In this document: positions 12,201 to 25,711 of the stretch, piece after piece | Layout: each line of letters begins with the position of its first letter | How positions within the stretch are numbered: the stretch's first letter is position 1 | DNA from: Ilex aquifolium | Taxonomy: Eukaryota > Streptophyta > Magnoliopsida > Aquifoliales > Aquifoliaceae | Assembly (NCBI GenBank): GCA_951799425.1 | Contig: OX637395.1 | Span: forward strand, 10,208,451 to 10,272,450 | DNA: 64,000 nucleotides | Reading direction: 5' to 3' | Notes under the pieces: generated by a model | What the model was told of the DNA's origin: nothing | What the model saw: the letters and a program-made list of their open reading frames with translations, nothing else | Databases searched by the model: none | Position numbers and translations under genes: made by a program

Positions 12201-15200
12201 TTTGTATTTGATTGCTGCTGACATAGATCAAGGACATGTGTTTGCAGTTGTGACTGGGGAACAAGAAGTTCAATGCTCGAGTGTGGCAAACATGATCATG
12301 AAGATAATTACAGCATTTGGAATCTTTCTGATTGTCATGTTCTTGAATGTAAGCAGCACTGCAGTGCCCCAGATGCTTCAAAGAAAAAGCTCTTCGAACT
12401 TCATGAGATTTTTAAGAGCTTGCCTAGTGTGGTAAAGAAGGGAGACCCTGATTGTTCAAGAGTTAATCCAGCGGATGCTTCTTTTACATCTGGGATTTGG
12501 ATGGTATCGGATGATGTGTTGATCAACATTCTAAGTGCACTTTCTCCAATTGACCTTGTTAGGCTTTCTGCTACCTGTCGCCATCTAAGACTTTTGGCAG
12601 CATCTGTTATGCCATGTATGAAACTTAAACTTTTTCCTCATCAGCATGCAGCAGTTGAGTGGATGCTACAGAGGGAACGGGAATCTGAAGTCTTGCCCCA
12701 TCCTTTGTACATGGATTTCTTAACTGAAGAAGGCTTTCCATTTTATGTAAATATTGTTTCTGGTGAAATAATCACCGGGGCAATTCCCACTATTAAAGAT
12801 TTTCATGGGGGAATGTTCTGCGATGAACCTGGCTTGGGGAAGACTATAACTGCTCTTTCTCTTATCCTGAAGACGCAGGGAACATTGGCAGAACCACCAG
12901 AAGGGGTACAAGTAATCTGGTGTGCGCATAATGCTGATCAGAGATGTGGCTATTACGAGCTTCGTAGTGATAATGTCAGTGGTGGTAGGGTTTCAAGTAA
13001 TGGGGTTGTGAGTCAGAATTCTCGAAGGGGACAATTATCTCTAGATAAAGTTACTCCAAGGAAGAGCTCCTTGTTGAAAGGAGCCAGGTATATGGATTCA
13101 GCTGAGAAAATTACAGAATCTACTGATTTATGTCCTGTTAAAGGAATCCAATCCCCTCCGGCTGCATGCTCTACCCCAGCAACATGTGTAGTTCAATGCA
13201 CCAGGAGCTGGAGTCGCATTAAGAGAAATCTTCTGCATAAATATGAAGGATCATTTGGCTTTTGTGAAGAGATGAAGGTGAAGAAAAGGACGAGAAAAAG
13301 AAAGCATGCTTCGAGTCATAGCTCTCTGGACAAGTGGCATGGGTTATCCAATGGATTTCCATGCAATAGCAAGAGACCTGAGAAGGCCACTGCAGATTAT
13401 TTTGAATTTAATGAAACTTGGGTCCAGTGTGATGCTTGCCGCAAGTGGCGGAGGCTTGCAGACGCAAGTGTAGCAGATACTACCACAGCATGGTTTTGTA
13501 GTATGAATAATGATCCGTTACATCAGAGTTGTAGTGTTCGAGAAGAATCTTGGGATTACCCCCAGTCCATAACATTCTTCCCTGGATTTCACACCAAAGG
13601 AGCTTCTGGGGGAAGAGAGGAAAATGTGTCTTTTTTCAGTAGTGTGCTTAAGGAGCACTATGCGTTGCTAAATTCTGAAACAAAGAAGGCCTTAACTTGG
13701 TTGGCTAAACTATCGCCTGATAAACTTTCTGAAATGGAAACGATTGGGTTGGTGCATCCTATTACGGAAACTCGAGTTGTATGTACCGGACATGCCCATG
13801 AGTTCCACAAAATATTTCAAGCATTTGGACTCATTTATATGGTAGAAAAGGGTACTACAAGGTGGTACTACCCCAGAACTCTTGTCAATTTGGTCTTTGA
13901 TCTGGATGCCCTCAGAATTGCTCTCTGTGAGCCGTTGGATTCGATCAGATTATATTTGTCAAGGGCAACTCTGGTCGTCGTTCCATCAAATCTAGTTGAT
14001 CATTGGAGAACTCAAATCCAAAAGCATGTCAGACCTGGTCAGTTGCGGGTTTATGTATGGACCGACCATAAAAAGCCTTGTGCACACAATCTGGCTTGGG
14101 ACTATGATGTTGTTATAACTACCTTTAATCGTTTTAGTGCTGAGTGGAGCCCACGTAACAGAAGTGTATTGATGCAAGTTCACTGGCTTAGAGTCATTTT
14201 AGATGAAGGGCACACCCTTAGCTCGAGTCTTAACATAACAAACAAATTGCAAATGGCTGTTTCATTGATAGCTTCGAATCGTTGGTTGTTAACGGGAACA
14301 CCAACTCCCAACACTCCTAACAGTCAACTTTCCAATCTTCAACCTGTACTTAAATTCCTTCATGAAGAAGCTTATGGACAGAATCAGAAGTCATGGGAAG
14401 CAGGTATTCTTCGGCCCTTTGAGGCGGAGATGGAAGAGGGTCGTTTACGTTTGCTTCAATTGCTGCGTAGGTGTATGATCAGTGCAAGAAAAATAGATTT
14501 GCAGACAATTCCTCCTTGCATCAAGAAAGTGATGTTTCTTAATTTTAATGAAGAACATGCTAGAAGTTACAATGAATTGGTAGTTACAGTAAGGCGCAAT
14601 ATATTAATGGCTGACTGGAACGATCCTTCCCATGTGGAGAGTTTGCTGAATCCCAAGCAATGGAAGTTTCGAAGTACCCTTATTAGAAATGTGAGGTTAT
14701 CTTGCTGTGTGGCTGGACATATTAAAGTTACAGATGCTGGACAAGATATTCAGGAAACTATGGATATTTTAGTTGAAAACGGTTTGGATCCTAATTCAGA
14801 TGAGTATGCTTTTATAAAATATAACATTCTATATGGTGGCAATTGTACGAGGTAAGGTTTGACTTTCAAGTTTACATTTGGCATTTGATTTGACACCAGA
14901 TCGTATTCTTATTAATGATTGCTCTTCGATTTGTCAGGTGCAAAGAATGGTGCCGTTTACCTGTCATTACACCATGTAGGCATCTTCTATGCCTTGATTG
15001 TGTTGCTTTGGACAGTGAACGATGTACATTTCCTGGCTGTGGTAATTTATATGAGATGCAGAGTCCTGAAATATTAACCCGTCCAGAAAATCCCAACCCG
15101 AAATGGCCTGTCCCTAAAGATCTTATTGAGTTACAGCCTTCATATAAACAGGCAGGCTGAGTATACATAATAGTTGATGGTATTATGGTTTTTTATTGTG

Positions 15201-16613
15201 TGCTGTCAGTAACATTTTCATTTTTTGATGTTCACTCACATGGATGTTGTGTAGGATGACTGGCATCCAGATTGGCAATCAACATCTAGCAGCAAAGTCA
15301 CTTATCTTGTGCATAGGCTTAAAGAATTGCAGGAAGCTAATAGAATGATTGGCTACTACATAGATGAGGATAATGGTGCCAAGATTATTGATGAACCTGA
15401 TTTCCCTTCTGAGAACAGCCATTTCAGCTCTTTTTTACGCCAACAAGCTTGTGGTAGATCTACCAACGAGTCACACAAGGTGCTTCCGGAGAAAGTGCTA
15501 ATATTTTCTCAGTTTCTTGAGCATATACATGTAATTGAACAGCAGGTAGCTCTTGATTTACTTTAGAGTACGATGGCTCAATATGATTTTCCTCTGCAAA
15601 GATAAGCATTGAGATTCATTTTCTCTTTTTACCAGTTAATGCTCGCTGGTATCAAATTTGCTGGAATGTATAGTCCAATGCATTCTAGCAACAAGGTATA
15701 TAGCTTGTTTATTTAGTCTTACTATAGACTTGTTTGCTTTATCCCACAATTAATTACTTGTACTTGATTCAGATGAAATCACTTGTGAACTTCCAGCATG
15801 ATGCAAATTGTATGGCTCTTCTAATGGATGGAAGTGCCGCATTAGGTCTTGATTTGAGCTTTGTGACACATGTCTTTCTAATGGAACCAATCTGGGACAA
15901 AAGGTAATGGGCGAGTCGAAGTTTGCTGGTCTTTAGAGTGAAATTACATCTGAGGGATCAATATTGTGTGGACAACTTTGTACTTTCTTAGTTTTCTTCC
16001 AGGAAGGCCATTCTATCCTTGTCAAACTCAGCTAGCTCTAGCCAGTGGAAGGCTTAGATAAAAGAAAATAATAATATAACCCTTCCACTGGCTATATGCT
16101 ATTCAAATTCAGTCAATGTTATTCAGTCATTATTTCAGTTATTCTAGTAATGGTAGTCTGCCTTTGCAGCTTTCTTTTAATGCATTAATTGGTTGAAACT
16201 TTGTCAGCATGGAGGAACAGGTAATTAGTCGTGCTCACCGGATGGGTGCTACACGTCCTATTCATGTGGAAACGTTGGCAATGAGTGGCACAATTGAAGA
16301 GCAAATGTTAAAATTCCTGCAGGTATTATTCTTCTTAACACATTTTACTGTCTCATATATGCAGAATTGCAAATAATTTCTTAAGATCTTTTTTTTTTGC
16401 CTCAATTTTTCTTTAATCTTAATTACAATAAGGTCTATTTAACCATTGTTTATAAATTCTTTGCAGGATGCCGATGAGTGTAGAAGGTTCCTGAAGGAAG
16501 AGTTTGGCAAGCATGATCGCGAGGCGGCACGAGCACACCGTACCTTACATGATTTTGCCGAGAGCAACTATTTGGCTCAGCTTAGCTTTGTGCGAACGCA
16601 TGCCAAGACATAA
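9247..16613 (+). CDS. F-box / CW zinc finger / SNF2-type helicase protein (At3g54460-like), 8 exons
   Basis: Exons: 9247-9806, 12248-14851, 14938-15151, 15255-15545, 15636-15695, 15773-15903, 16208-16322, 16467-16613. They join in frame to 1373 residues, close to the roughly 1378 of the Arabidopsis homologue. Order: N-terminal region; F-box about 269-307 (SDDVLINILSALSP); SNF2 motif I DEPGLGKT 379-386; CW zinc finger about 576-623 (WVQCDACRKWRRL); motif II DEGH 839-842; LTGTPTPN 868-875; a RING-like cysteine cluster from about 1053; helicase C domain with KVLIFSQFLEH and SRAHRMGATRP. It is a Swi2/Snf2 ATPase of the RAD5/16-like group, probably nuclear, acting on chromatin and possibly as an SCF-linked ubiquitin factor (inference). 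The start gives MNDDDDPIPPDHKLCGFLC, the family's usual N-terminus. The exon 3 donor is GC rather than GT. Intron 1 (2441 bp) holds a Stowaway-like MITE and a C13 run. Confidence 0.93.
10428..10759. mobile_element. Stowaway-like (Tc1/mariner) MITE in intron 1
   Basis: Starts TACTCCCTATGTCCCA and ends TGGGTCAGAGGGAGTA, inverted relatives of the plant Stowaway terminus CTCCCTCCGTCCC with a TA duplication. It is 332 bp, non-coding, and lies wholly in intron 1 of the F-box/SNF2 gene. A purine-pyrimidine alternating stretch with TATAT/CACAC lies near 10490-10530. Confidence 0.7.
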
Positions 16614-19600
16614 TGGTACACGTAATTGATTTTTAATTTCTGGTATAGACACACATACACATATGTACATACTTGATGCCTTTTTTATTTATGTTTCATA
16701 GTTGCTCAGAAAATATTCCACCTTCTCTTTGAGAACCTATTTGATTCTTCAAAGCTTTCCAGATATGCCTATATAATAAGGATGTGTGATATATACAGAA
16801 AACTAGTTACATTTATTGCATCTGAATTTTTCTCTATATCTAATCTTAGAAGAATATTTTCACTAGCAGTAGGTTGATCAAGGATCAACATTTCGTTCTG
16901 GTGATTGTTTCCTTCACCAATGAAATGTGAACAATTAGGAAATAGAATAGAAAAGGAGAAAAAATTGAAAATTTGTTTGCAAAATACTCTGAAACATTGG
17001 TCAAAACACATTGACACATTCCAAAACACCTCGAAACATATGGATTTAGATATTGATCACTTGTTCATTTCGGTTTTTTTGGAAACATAAAAGTTTTGGC
17101 CGTTTTCACCGTTTCGAAACGATATGTTTATCCTTGAGGCTTATTATGAAAGCAACTACCATTTTTTGGTAGTATTTGACTTTTAATGTTAGCTAGAGAG
17201 AGCCTATATGTTTTGCTTTTTAGCTGCCCATACCTTTAGCTGATTATCATGAAAATTTGGATCTCTGGTTGCATGGAAATCATCACATCTTCATTTCATG
17301 GAAATTCCGATATTACAATCATGCTATAGAACTTTTTGGTGTATCCATGAATATACACACTCCCTTCCATAAATTTTTTAACATGCAAATGTTGCTTATA
17401 ATTTGGTGGTAGAAAATAGCGAGTCATAACAATCTTCATGTCTTTGTGTAACCTAACACTTCGATTTTGTGTCTATTTCTATTTTGTCTAGAAAACACTT
17501 GTTGCCCCCTTGAACTTAGCCACATCAGAGAGTTCTTGCTCATGCTTAATTGCAAAGAAATTTTTAGGACTATACTGGAAATATAACTTGTATCCAAGGA
17601 TCATAATTTCGTTTCGGTGCATTGTTTTTGTCACTTAAGATATGAAAACGTTTGAGAAAAATGAAAACAAATAAAGAATTTATGAATTTATTTCCGAAAC
17701 ATTGATTGAAATATACCGAAACATTGATGGAAACATGTCGAAATACATTGAAACACTTTGAACAATTGAAATTTCGATTCAATCACTGATTCGTTTCGGT
17801 TTCCTTGGAAACAAAATGTTTCGACCGTTTTGATCGTTTCAAAACATAATTTTGATCCTTATGTGACGCCTTGGTTTTTCGGATCTTTTAGTTGATAGAA
17901 TCAATTACAATAAACCACAAAGATATCTCAAAATACAAAGATCATAACTATATTAATTAAAATACAATTAAAATTGATAATAAAATCTTGAAATTATACA
18001 ATAAATCATCCAATAATCACCATCCATCTTGAATAAAGTTATACAAATTTAGAATCTCAAACTAAAGTAAAACCAATAAAATATTGGGATTATACAGGAC
18101 TTTAATCAAAGTTTACAACTCTTTGTTATCTTCCATTCTCCGATTATCCCAATCCAGATCCTCTCACCAATCTCTACCAGAAAAATAAGTGGGGGTGACC
18201 TCAACAAGTCTAGTAGGATAACTTTTCTCAAACACTGCCAATGTTTTGGAAAATATACATATATGCTCCTAGTCTCATACTGTGTACGTAAAACATAGCA
18301 ATATTTGTATCCATATACTTGGAAAACAATAATACAGTAAAAATCATGAGATTGCATGCTTTTATAAAGTAGTCCTTTCTCCAAAACAGTAATGATTACT
18401 ATCCCTGGGGAGGTTTGAGGCCTCCACCCTAGGGACACTACCCTTCTTGCTTTTCTAGGGAACTTAATATCGGGAATTTGTGGCATCACATAGGTAACTA
18501 CTGGCCATTGATACCATTAACCAATGTTTTGAAAAAATAATTCTTAAATTTTTTATTTTTTTCATTATTTTTCCAAAACGGGTCAAAATGTTTTCGAAAC
18601 ACGTCGAAACATTTCCGTTTCCTAGGTGACCGAAATAATACACCGAAACGAAATTTTGATCCTTGTATCTAAGTTTTCAGATCTGACCAAAATCCATATA
18701 TAATAAATCAAGTCATAACAGGTATAGATCGAATTTCCAAATACCCCAATTCAGGGTTATATATTGCAAATACAATAAATAATCCAAATAATAAGTCCTA
18801 AACATTGAATATGCAAGTCAGATTAATTACAGGATTAAGGATTTAACAAAAAGCAACATATGTGAAGAGATCACGCTTTACCGACAAAGCCATGATTTTC
18901 TCCGATGATGAATGAAATAGAACATTTAAACATCATATAATGAACATATGCTTATCATGGAATCCCAAAATATACATGAAATGCATCAATGACTGCGAAT
19001 GAGAAAAAAAACCCTACATTCGAAGAAAAAAATACCAAATAACTATAAATCGATGTAATCGAACTCTGGATCTGTGAAACCTCAGCTAGACTTTCCTTTT
19101 TTTCTCCCTCTTTTTTCTCTTTTATGTAGTGAAATTCCAGAGACGTGGCAGAATTGAAGAATTTGAAGTATTTATAGCAGGGCTCAACCAGGTTAAGGCG
19201 GTAGAAAAAACCAACTTAAAACACAAAGGAGCTTGTCGATCGACCGCCTTTCACATCTGGTCGACTGCCTTCTAAAGTCAGTAGCCTGGCTAAGTTCTCT
19301 ACCCAAATGATTTAAGGTGCAAAACTATTCCGTAAAATTATTGTTTTGTCCCTATGTCATCCAATTTGATCCCTATGACCCTCCTAAAGTTTTTTGTCGT
19401 TCCGGATTCATTTTAATATTATTTTAACCCAAAAAATATTTAGTTTTATGAGTTATTTCAAAACTCAAGGCAAAATAGTACCCGAAACACAAAATGACTT
19501 TTTTACGCTTTTGAACACCTACACGAACCAAACACTCATCTTAAGGTTTCTCAACCTCCCAATTTCATTGGTAACGTTATTTTCACCTAAAGTCTTTTAT

Positions 19601-19928
19601 ATTAATGACTTATCACATATCTCAAGTCGAAATATCAAATTACTATTTTACCCCCTTGAACTGTAATGCCAACTAAATGTCCATCCCATGGTTTCTTGAT
19701 ATGTCAAATTCAATGGTATACATATATGAATAACTAATCTTAAAATCCATATTGGACAAAATTGAGTACCACATCCAATTCTCTACCACCAATCAACCTT
19801 ACATTTATAAATTAAACTAATTAATCATAATTCAAACCTTAAAAACTTATTTGGATCACTTTCAATGTCTTCTGCATTTCAAGACCCAATCCAACTCGAA
19901 CTATATTTTACATCGAATCAAGTTACTT
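16614..19928. other. Downstream region with a repeated GAAAC-rich element family
   Basis: No gene is seen. Three related segments, about 16879-17136, 17598-17864 and 18510-18666, share CAAGGATCA-type ends, CGTTTCGAAAC and CATTGA(T)GGAAACATGTCGAAA-like internal words. The first has CAAGGATCAAC/GTTTATCCTTG ends and an imperfect 8-bp flank (AGGTTGAT/AGGCTTAT), which suggests hAT-like MITEs. The 127-codon minus-strand frame at 18106-18489 resembles nothing known. Confidence 0.45.
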
Positions 19929-20818
19929 GGGGCTCGTTTGGAAACGTTTACAATTTTGGTTTTTAAAAAAAATGAAAAACAGAATCAGTTTTAGATTTTC
20001 GTTAGCAAAAAATGAAAACAAAAAACGTGTTTGGTTGCTTTAATCAGCAACTACAGAGAGCAAAAAAAATTAGCAACTTTGGAGAGAAATACCATATTAA
20101 CAAACATTTATCCTCCAAGTAAGCACAAAAATACTCATCACCTTCAGACCATTAAACAAAATATACTCCATCTGATCCACAATCTGTTCAAGATCACAAT
20201 ACCCAGTGTATACCGAAATTGAAGAACACCCATTTCACATAAAACAGAAATCGCGATCAGCAACAAGACCAAGTTAGGCGCAGATCAGCAAAAAAATGAG
20301 AGCAAAATGTCTTCGTTCAAGAGGAGATCAGGTTAGGCGCAGATCAGGTATAGAGCAAAATAAAAAAAAATAGCAGCTATATTCTAGATCAGATCAGATC
20401 AGATCTCAGGTTTACCTTGATGGGATGTCTTCGTTGCTAACCAATGTCTTCTAGATCAGATCTCAGCTTGGCGATGAAGAGGACAGACGAGAGAGAGAGA
20501 GGTGCGATGAAGATGAGAGGCGACATTTTTGGTTTGAGGGGTTAGGGTTTGGGTATTACTATTTATATGGGTGCCAATAAATGTGTGTTTTTGGTGCTAA
20601 TAAGGTTCGATTCCTTGACCTCATTAATAACAAACGCGCCTTAAACGTTTTTTGGTTTTTCAAAAACGTCTTTTTTTCGTTTTTGAAAATCGCCCCTCGT
20701 TTACAAAACGGTGGCAGAAAAAAAAAAAAAAATCGATTTTCAGACGAGTTTTTTTTTCTTGTTTACTCTAAAAATCAAAATAAAAACGAAAAACGTAAAC
20801 GTTACCAAACGGAACCTC
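19929..20818. mobile_element. Harbinger-like MITE (about 890 bp)
   Basis: Starts GGGGCTCGTTTGGAAACG and ends with the inverted relative CGTTACCAAACGGAACCTC, giving a terminal repeat of about 23 bases with a few mismatches. The terminus and the A/T-rich AAAAACGAAAAACG-type subterminal sequence resemble the ends of the PIF/Harbinger element at 50897, so this may be its non-autonomous relative. A short tandem run of AGATC lies near 20386-20410. No clear target duplication was found. Confidence 0.6.
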
Positions 20819-20897
20819 AGTCATTCAAATTTCCTCAAAACTTCATCATAATTCCTATAAAATTTCTAACCCCCATGTTTGGGTATTACACCTTACT

Positions 20898-21239
20898 TAT
20901 ATCATACATCAAATGATTAGGACCAGTTGGTTTATATCCTTGAGGGGCCACTCAACTTATTGTTAATTAGTTTTGGGTTCATGGTTTTAACATGGTATCA
21001 GAGTTGGACCTTAGGTGGTGGGTGGGTTTGGTCTCTTACCCTTTTGAATTTTCTGCATGCATAGTTGTTTGTTTGTTTTTTAGCCCCACGTGTGAGCCCG
21101 GATCCAACGTGAGGGAGGGTATAAAGAGAGTTTGTATCCCACATCAAATGATTAAGACCACCCAAGGTTGATTTATATACTCGAGGGCCAATCCACTCAT
21201 TAATCATTGCCAATGTATTTTGGGTTGGATGCTCTAACA
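20898..21239 (+). mobile_element. TRIM (terminal-repeat retrotransposon in miniature)
   Basis: Two short direct repeats, about 20898-20992 and 21133-21239, share ACATCAAATGATTA(A/G)GACCA and a TTTTGGGTT end. They flank a 140-bp non-coding interior that begins with the primer site TGGTATCAGAG (20993-21003) and ends in a purine-rich tract (GTGAGGGAGGGTATAAAGAGAG). LTRs of about 100 bp, a tRNA-Met primer site and no genes define a TRIM. The second LTR reads TGTATCCC...TCTAACA. Confidence 0.75.
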
Positions 21240-24200
21240 TATACAACTAGTAAAGGAATACCTCTGGGTGGTTGTCCCTATGAAAATCACCAACTTCTAA
21301 TGAAGAGCCTCTAACCACTTCAACCAATCTTAGGGTCAGTTTGCAATCGAGGTGCTTGAGGTGACATTTTGTTGAAAAGCATGTGGTTTACGTTGTCACC
21401 TTAAAGGAGGAGAATCAATTGCAACGAATCGCCAGAGAATTAATTGGCAGACTGGGCCCTTGTTTCAACTTGTGATTTTGAGCAGTGGAGGTTGAAGCTT
21501 CATTGTTTTGCTGCCTGATTGCACTCTTTTGATGTGAGAGCTAGGTATCAATGGAAGCCTTTAAGGATTTTATGGTGGCTTCCAATGATCCTATATTCTC
21601 AGACCAGTTTGTAATACTCACATCTTGTTTGAAGCTCTTGAGTGCAGCTTGGAACTGATTATTACTCCCAGCTCTCGTGGTTTAGTTTGTGACAACAGTT
21701 AGGATTTTTCACTTTATACCAAACTGATGTAGTGAAACACTTGCCTACACGTTTTTCTTCCAAAATTGATTCTGGGTGGCGGAAGAAATAGGCCTCAAGG
21801 GGCTCATTGTGTTTTGGTTTGTTGCTAAAAGGGGTTGTTAATATTGTGGGCCCATAGCTTTTGGTTTAGGCTTCCAAAAGCCTACAATATTTGTCCAACC
21901 AGTTAATAGATGTGGTATCAGTTTGCTGTCGTGTTTGATGCGGTGTACTTTATGCTGGTTATTTTAATGTAGTAGTCTAGCTACCAGTTTGTGAATGATT
22001 GGGGCTTTCCTTTGTTGACTAGGTCGTCATCGTGTTGTTTTAGTGCTATTTTTTCGGTAAGTGTTTACGACCTAATAATAGGCCATTGAATCGTTAGCTT
22101 ATTGTTTCAAGGGCTAAATCAAAGTTCATGCCCGTATTGTCTCATACCACCTATAGGTATTGCTTTAGGTGTCCCTTAAATGTTAATGTAGTTGGGACTC
22201 CGGAAATAAATAGAATAGCAGTGTGGTGACCAATTCGCCATTAAGAATAAGTGATGAAGTGCTTTTGGCATCCTCTCTCTCTCTCTCTCTCCCTCCCTTC
22301 CTACGGTGGTTGGAAAATAAGCCTTGCTCAAACTAGAATGGTAAGAGGGCAGCAAATTTTAGGTTTAGTTCTGGGGTTCATGCTTGGTGTTTCACATTTG
22401 AAGTGAGTTTCAACTTAATCTGATTTGATGTCTTGTTCTTTTCTCCCATGATATGATGGTAGGAACTAGGAAGTCTCTTGCATCTGCCCTTGTGCATATC
22501 ATTTTCTTCGTTCTCATTCTCCTTTTGTTTCTTTTTCTCTTCCTCAGTTCCTCTACTTAACATGTTTTACTAGAAGGGATGCCTGCATTGAGGTGTCTCT
22601 CTTTGTTGTGAAGCTACTTTGTTCATTTTTCTTATGAGCAATGCTATTGGGACTTAATTTACTGACATAATTTGCTGACTTAATTCATTGTGACCTTTGG
22701 ATGGACTATAGATCCCACCAAACATTGGAACTTGGTGTTGATCCAATAATTCCTATGAAGCCATATCTTATTATTCTTATTATGCGTAGATGAACAATGT
22801 AACTTCCCAGATAGTCAAAAGTGTACTTGCAAAATGAGAGAGTTTTCTTAATTCTTTCTTTCAGTTCCTACTTGGTACATTTTGTCTTTGATTTGGTCGT
22901 AGTGTGTATTATTACTTTTGTACAACTTGCCCATCTTGTTGCATATCGTGTGTTGGTGTTAGTGGCTTTTCTGCGTAATTTGAAGTATACACCCATCATT
23001 TAGCTGCAAAATGATGAGCTTTGTGACTATCGTCGGACATTTGTATCTTCTGACCAAGATTTGTTATTTCACTACATATACTTCTTGTGAAGTGTTTTAA
23101 GATTTTAAATCAAGAAAACTTGTTTTGGATCATTACTAGTTTATGGAAACACTTTTTTTCATTTTCTTTTTGCTGCATTCATTTTCTTTTTATTTTGCTG
23201 CTCTTCTCATTTTTGGTTCTCTTCCCTGTTCATTGCACCTCATTGTTTTACTTGGTTCTTTCAACACGAGTTCTTTTTTTGGGCAGTGTTATGGCTTTTG
23301 GCATAAATATCAAGTTATTTTGACTGATCACATTGATGCTTTTTATCTGCCAAGTTAGGGGCTGGGAGTCCTGATTGAAAGCAATTCTCCATGAAGGGTC
23401 AGGTGGATGATTGTTTTTTGACTCAATTGATATCATGAACTCATGTATTGCAATGGTTGGAAGCCTTACATAGTTATGTTGATGGCACGGTCAGTTCAAG
23501 CTGTTATGCTCAAGCTGTTGGAAGGAACCTAACTCAGACATATTCCTAGGATATTGTCCGACTTTTGCAGAGCTTACACAAATTTACATTCTTTCAACTG
23601 TTTGGCTCCATGAATGTTATGGTTGTCAAGAAATATTGTGTATCCCATTCATCGAGCTATAAAAAAAAAAAAATCTGATCATTTTTTGTTCCTCATGGTT
23701 CATGTTTCTGTTGCTACCTATATTCATTCTGGAGCAACCAAGTGATGGTAACATAAAGGGGTCTGGGATTCCATAGAGTATGTGTAACACTCTAATTATT
23801 GGACTGTGTTCTTAGTAGTTTAAGGTCTTTTTTTTCTTGGTCTGTATATAAAGAGTTTAAGGCCTGTTTCATGGCCCTCTTTTGAAGTGTTTTTTGTTCT
23901 TTATTTTGCTTTCTCGAGTAATTTTTTGAGTAGCAACAATTGCTTTGTATGTTTTTTTTTTCCCCTTGTAATGATTTGTTATATTCCTCTAAGATTAATT
24001 GCATGTCTAGTACTATATATTTATATAAAAATATAATATTTAGACGTTAAGATCCCTTTTGTAAAATACTAATTAAACATTTTATATTTTTTACGTTTTT
24101 TTGCTGGGAAAAAATGTTTTGGAAAAACATAGTTAAACGGTACATATGTTTTTATGGCAACTCTACTTCATGAAAAGTACAACTATCTCATGAGCATATC

Positions 24201-24248
24201 AAACATTGAGCTATTATTGAAAATGCATAATATTGTCTGAGGTAAATC
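21240..24248. other. Gene-poor region
   Basis: No protein was recognised. It contains a CT microsatellite (about 22271-22295), T-rich tracts, and at about 22628-22760 one copy of a repeat (GAGCAATGCTATTGGGACTTAAT...) seen again near 55306 and, split by an insertion, at 55855/59097. Short open frames in the T-rich part are not credible genes. Confidence 0.4.
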
Positions 24249-24545
24249 ACATTCAAACCTATCATTCAAGTTGGTGGTTTAGTGGTAAGTCGTATTTTTT
24301 TAGAATTGTCACTGGCTCTTATGTGATCATTAAGCGGGGTTTGATCTACATGAATAACATGATTTGTTGCTTGATTTTTGTGGTGTTGTGGTGATGGGAC
24401 TGTTCTTCCGAATTAGTAGTTATAGTTTAAATCGAATATTCCACAGTGGGGACCCTCTTGTCGCACCTTAGGGGGTTACTTACCGGTTGTCCTTCCCTCT
24501 TTTTATAAAGGGAAAAAAAATACATTCAAACTTATTGAGGTTTGT
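24249..24545 (+). mobile_element. tRNA-derived SINE
   Basis: A head with an A-box-like TGGTTTAGTGGTAAG (about 24274) and a B-box-like GGGTTTGATCTAC (about 24337) is followed by a non-coding body and an A-rich tail (GGGAAAAAAAA, 24521-24530). The unit is flanked by ACATTCAAAC(C/T)TAT at 24249 and 24532, a long imperfect target duplication as expected for LINE-mobilised insertion. Confidence 0.7.
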
Positions 24546-25711
24546 CATTTAATGAGATGGATTTCATCACGTCAAAATTTGAGAACATGAACATATTTTT
24601 GAAACAAAAATCCTGAAGTACCTCATTGATAAACTCCTACAAAAAGCTTTACATTTTCTAATAATTTAGCAATTTCTTTCAAAACTATCCCCCTTATCAG
24701 TAGGGGTGTTCACCCTATCTTACGGGTAGGAATTATGGTATTTCATCTTTTTATTTGATATTTTGTAAATTTTTTTTCTTGGCCTATTTTATCCGATCAA
24801 GTGTACTATTCTTACCCGAATTTTGTCCAAAACAATCGGGTAAGAAATCGGGTAAACACATATTTTTTAGTTATTAATTTTTGGATCATTTTATTAATTA
24901 AGTAATCTACATCAATTAATTAATACAATAAATCAATAACACTAAAGAAAACACAATAAATTCGATAATACATAAATAATTACAATAAAACACAACAAGA
25001 AAGACATAAACATCAATACATCATATATAAGAAAGTCATAAACATCAACAATATATATATATGAGGGTAGGATAGGGTAAGGTAGGAATACGAAAATTTT
25101 GTAGGTATTTCTCATTTCTATCGATTTTTTGTGGAATATCAAAAAATCTTATGTTTTTTTTTTGGGGGGCAAATGACAGTTTGTATCCTGAAAGATTATA
25201 AAATTCTCAATTTTCACTTTTAAAGATTAATTGTTTGAAAATACACCCTCAATAAAATTAATTAATAACAACGTGACCTAGCTATAATGTCCGTTGCGAT
25301 TTCTATTAAATTAACAAACACGTGAGACACACATGAAAATAGAAGAGTCATAATCCAACAAAAGTCAAAACGTGATTCTCGCGTGTTTGTCAATTTGAAG
25401 GAAATTGCAATGCACATTACGGCTGGGGTTCACATTGCTACCAATTAATTTTATTAAGGATGTAATTGATTTTTGACAGTATAAATTGAAATATTTTTAA
25501 TCTTTTTGGTACAAATTGCTATTTTCCCTTTTTTTTGTGTTCAAATTTTCAATTGAATTTATTTTTAACTTTTGACATAAAAAATGCATTTTGACAACAA
25601 TTCTGTTTTTAATAAAATAGAAATCGGAAATACCGAAATATATTGCTAGAAACATTTTTTTCTTCCAATTTAATCCTATTAATTGAAAGGCTTGATTGAG
25701 TTACGTCACTA
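24546..25711. other. Non-coding AT-rich region with a worn repeat
   Basis: At 24702 a TAGGGGTGTTCACCC start resembles the hAT MITE terminus, with ACGGGTAAGAAAT and TCGGGTAA words following, but no matching right end or duplication was found. Otherwise nothing was recognised. Confidence 0.35.

Noticed and set aside
18106..18489. 127-codon minus-strand frame as a possible gene
   Set aside because: No recognisable family, odd composition, and flanked by repeats; one long frame in this much AT-rich DNA is expected by chance.
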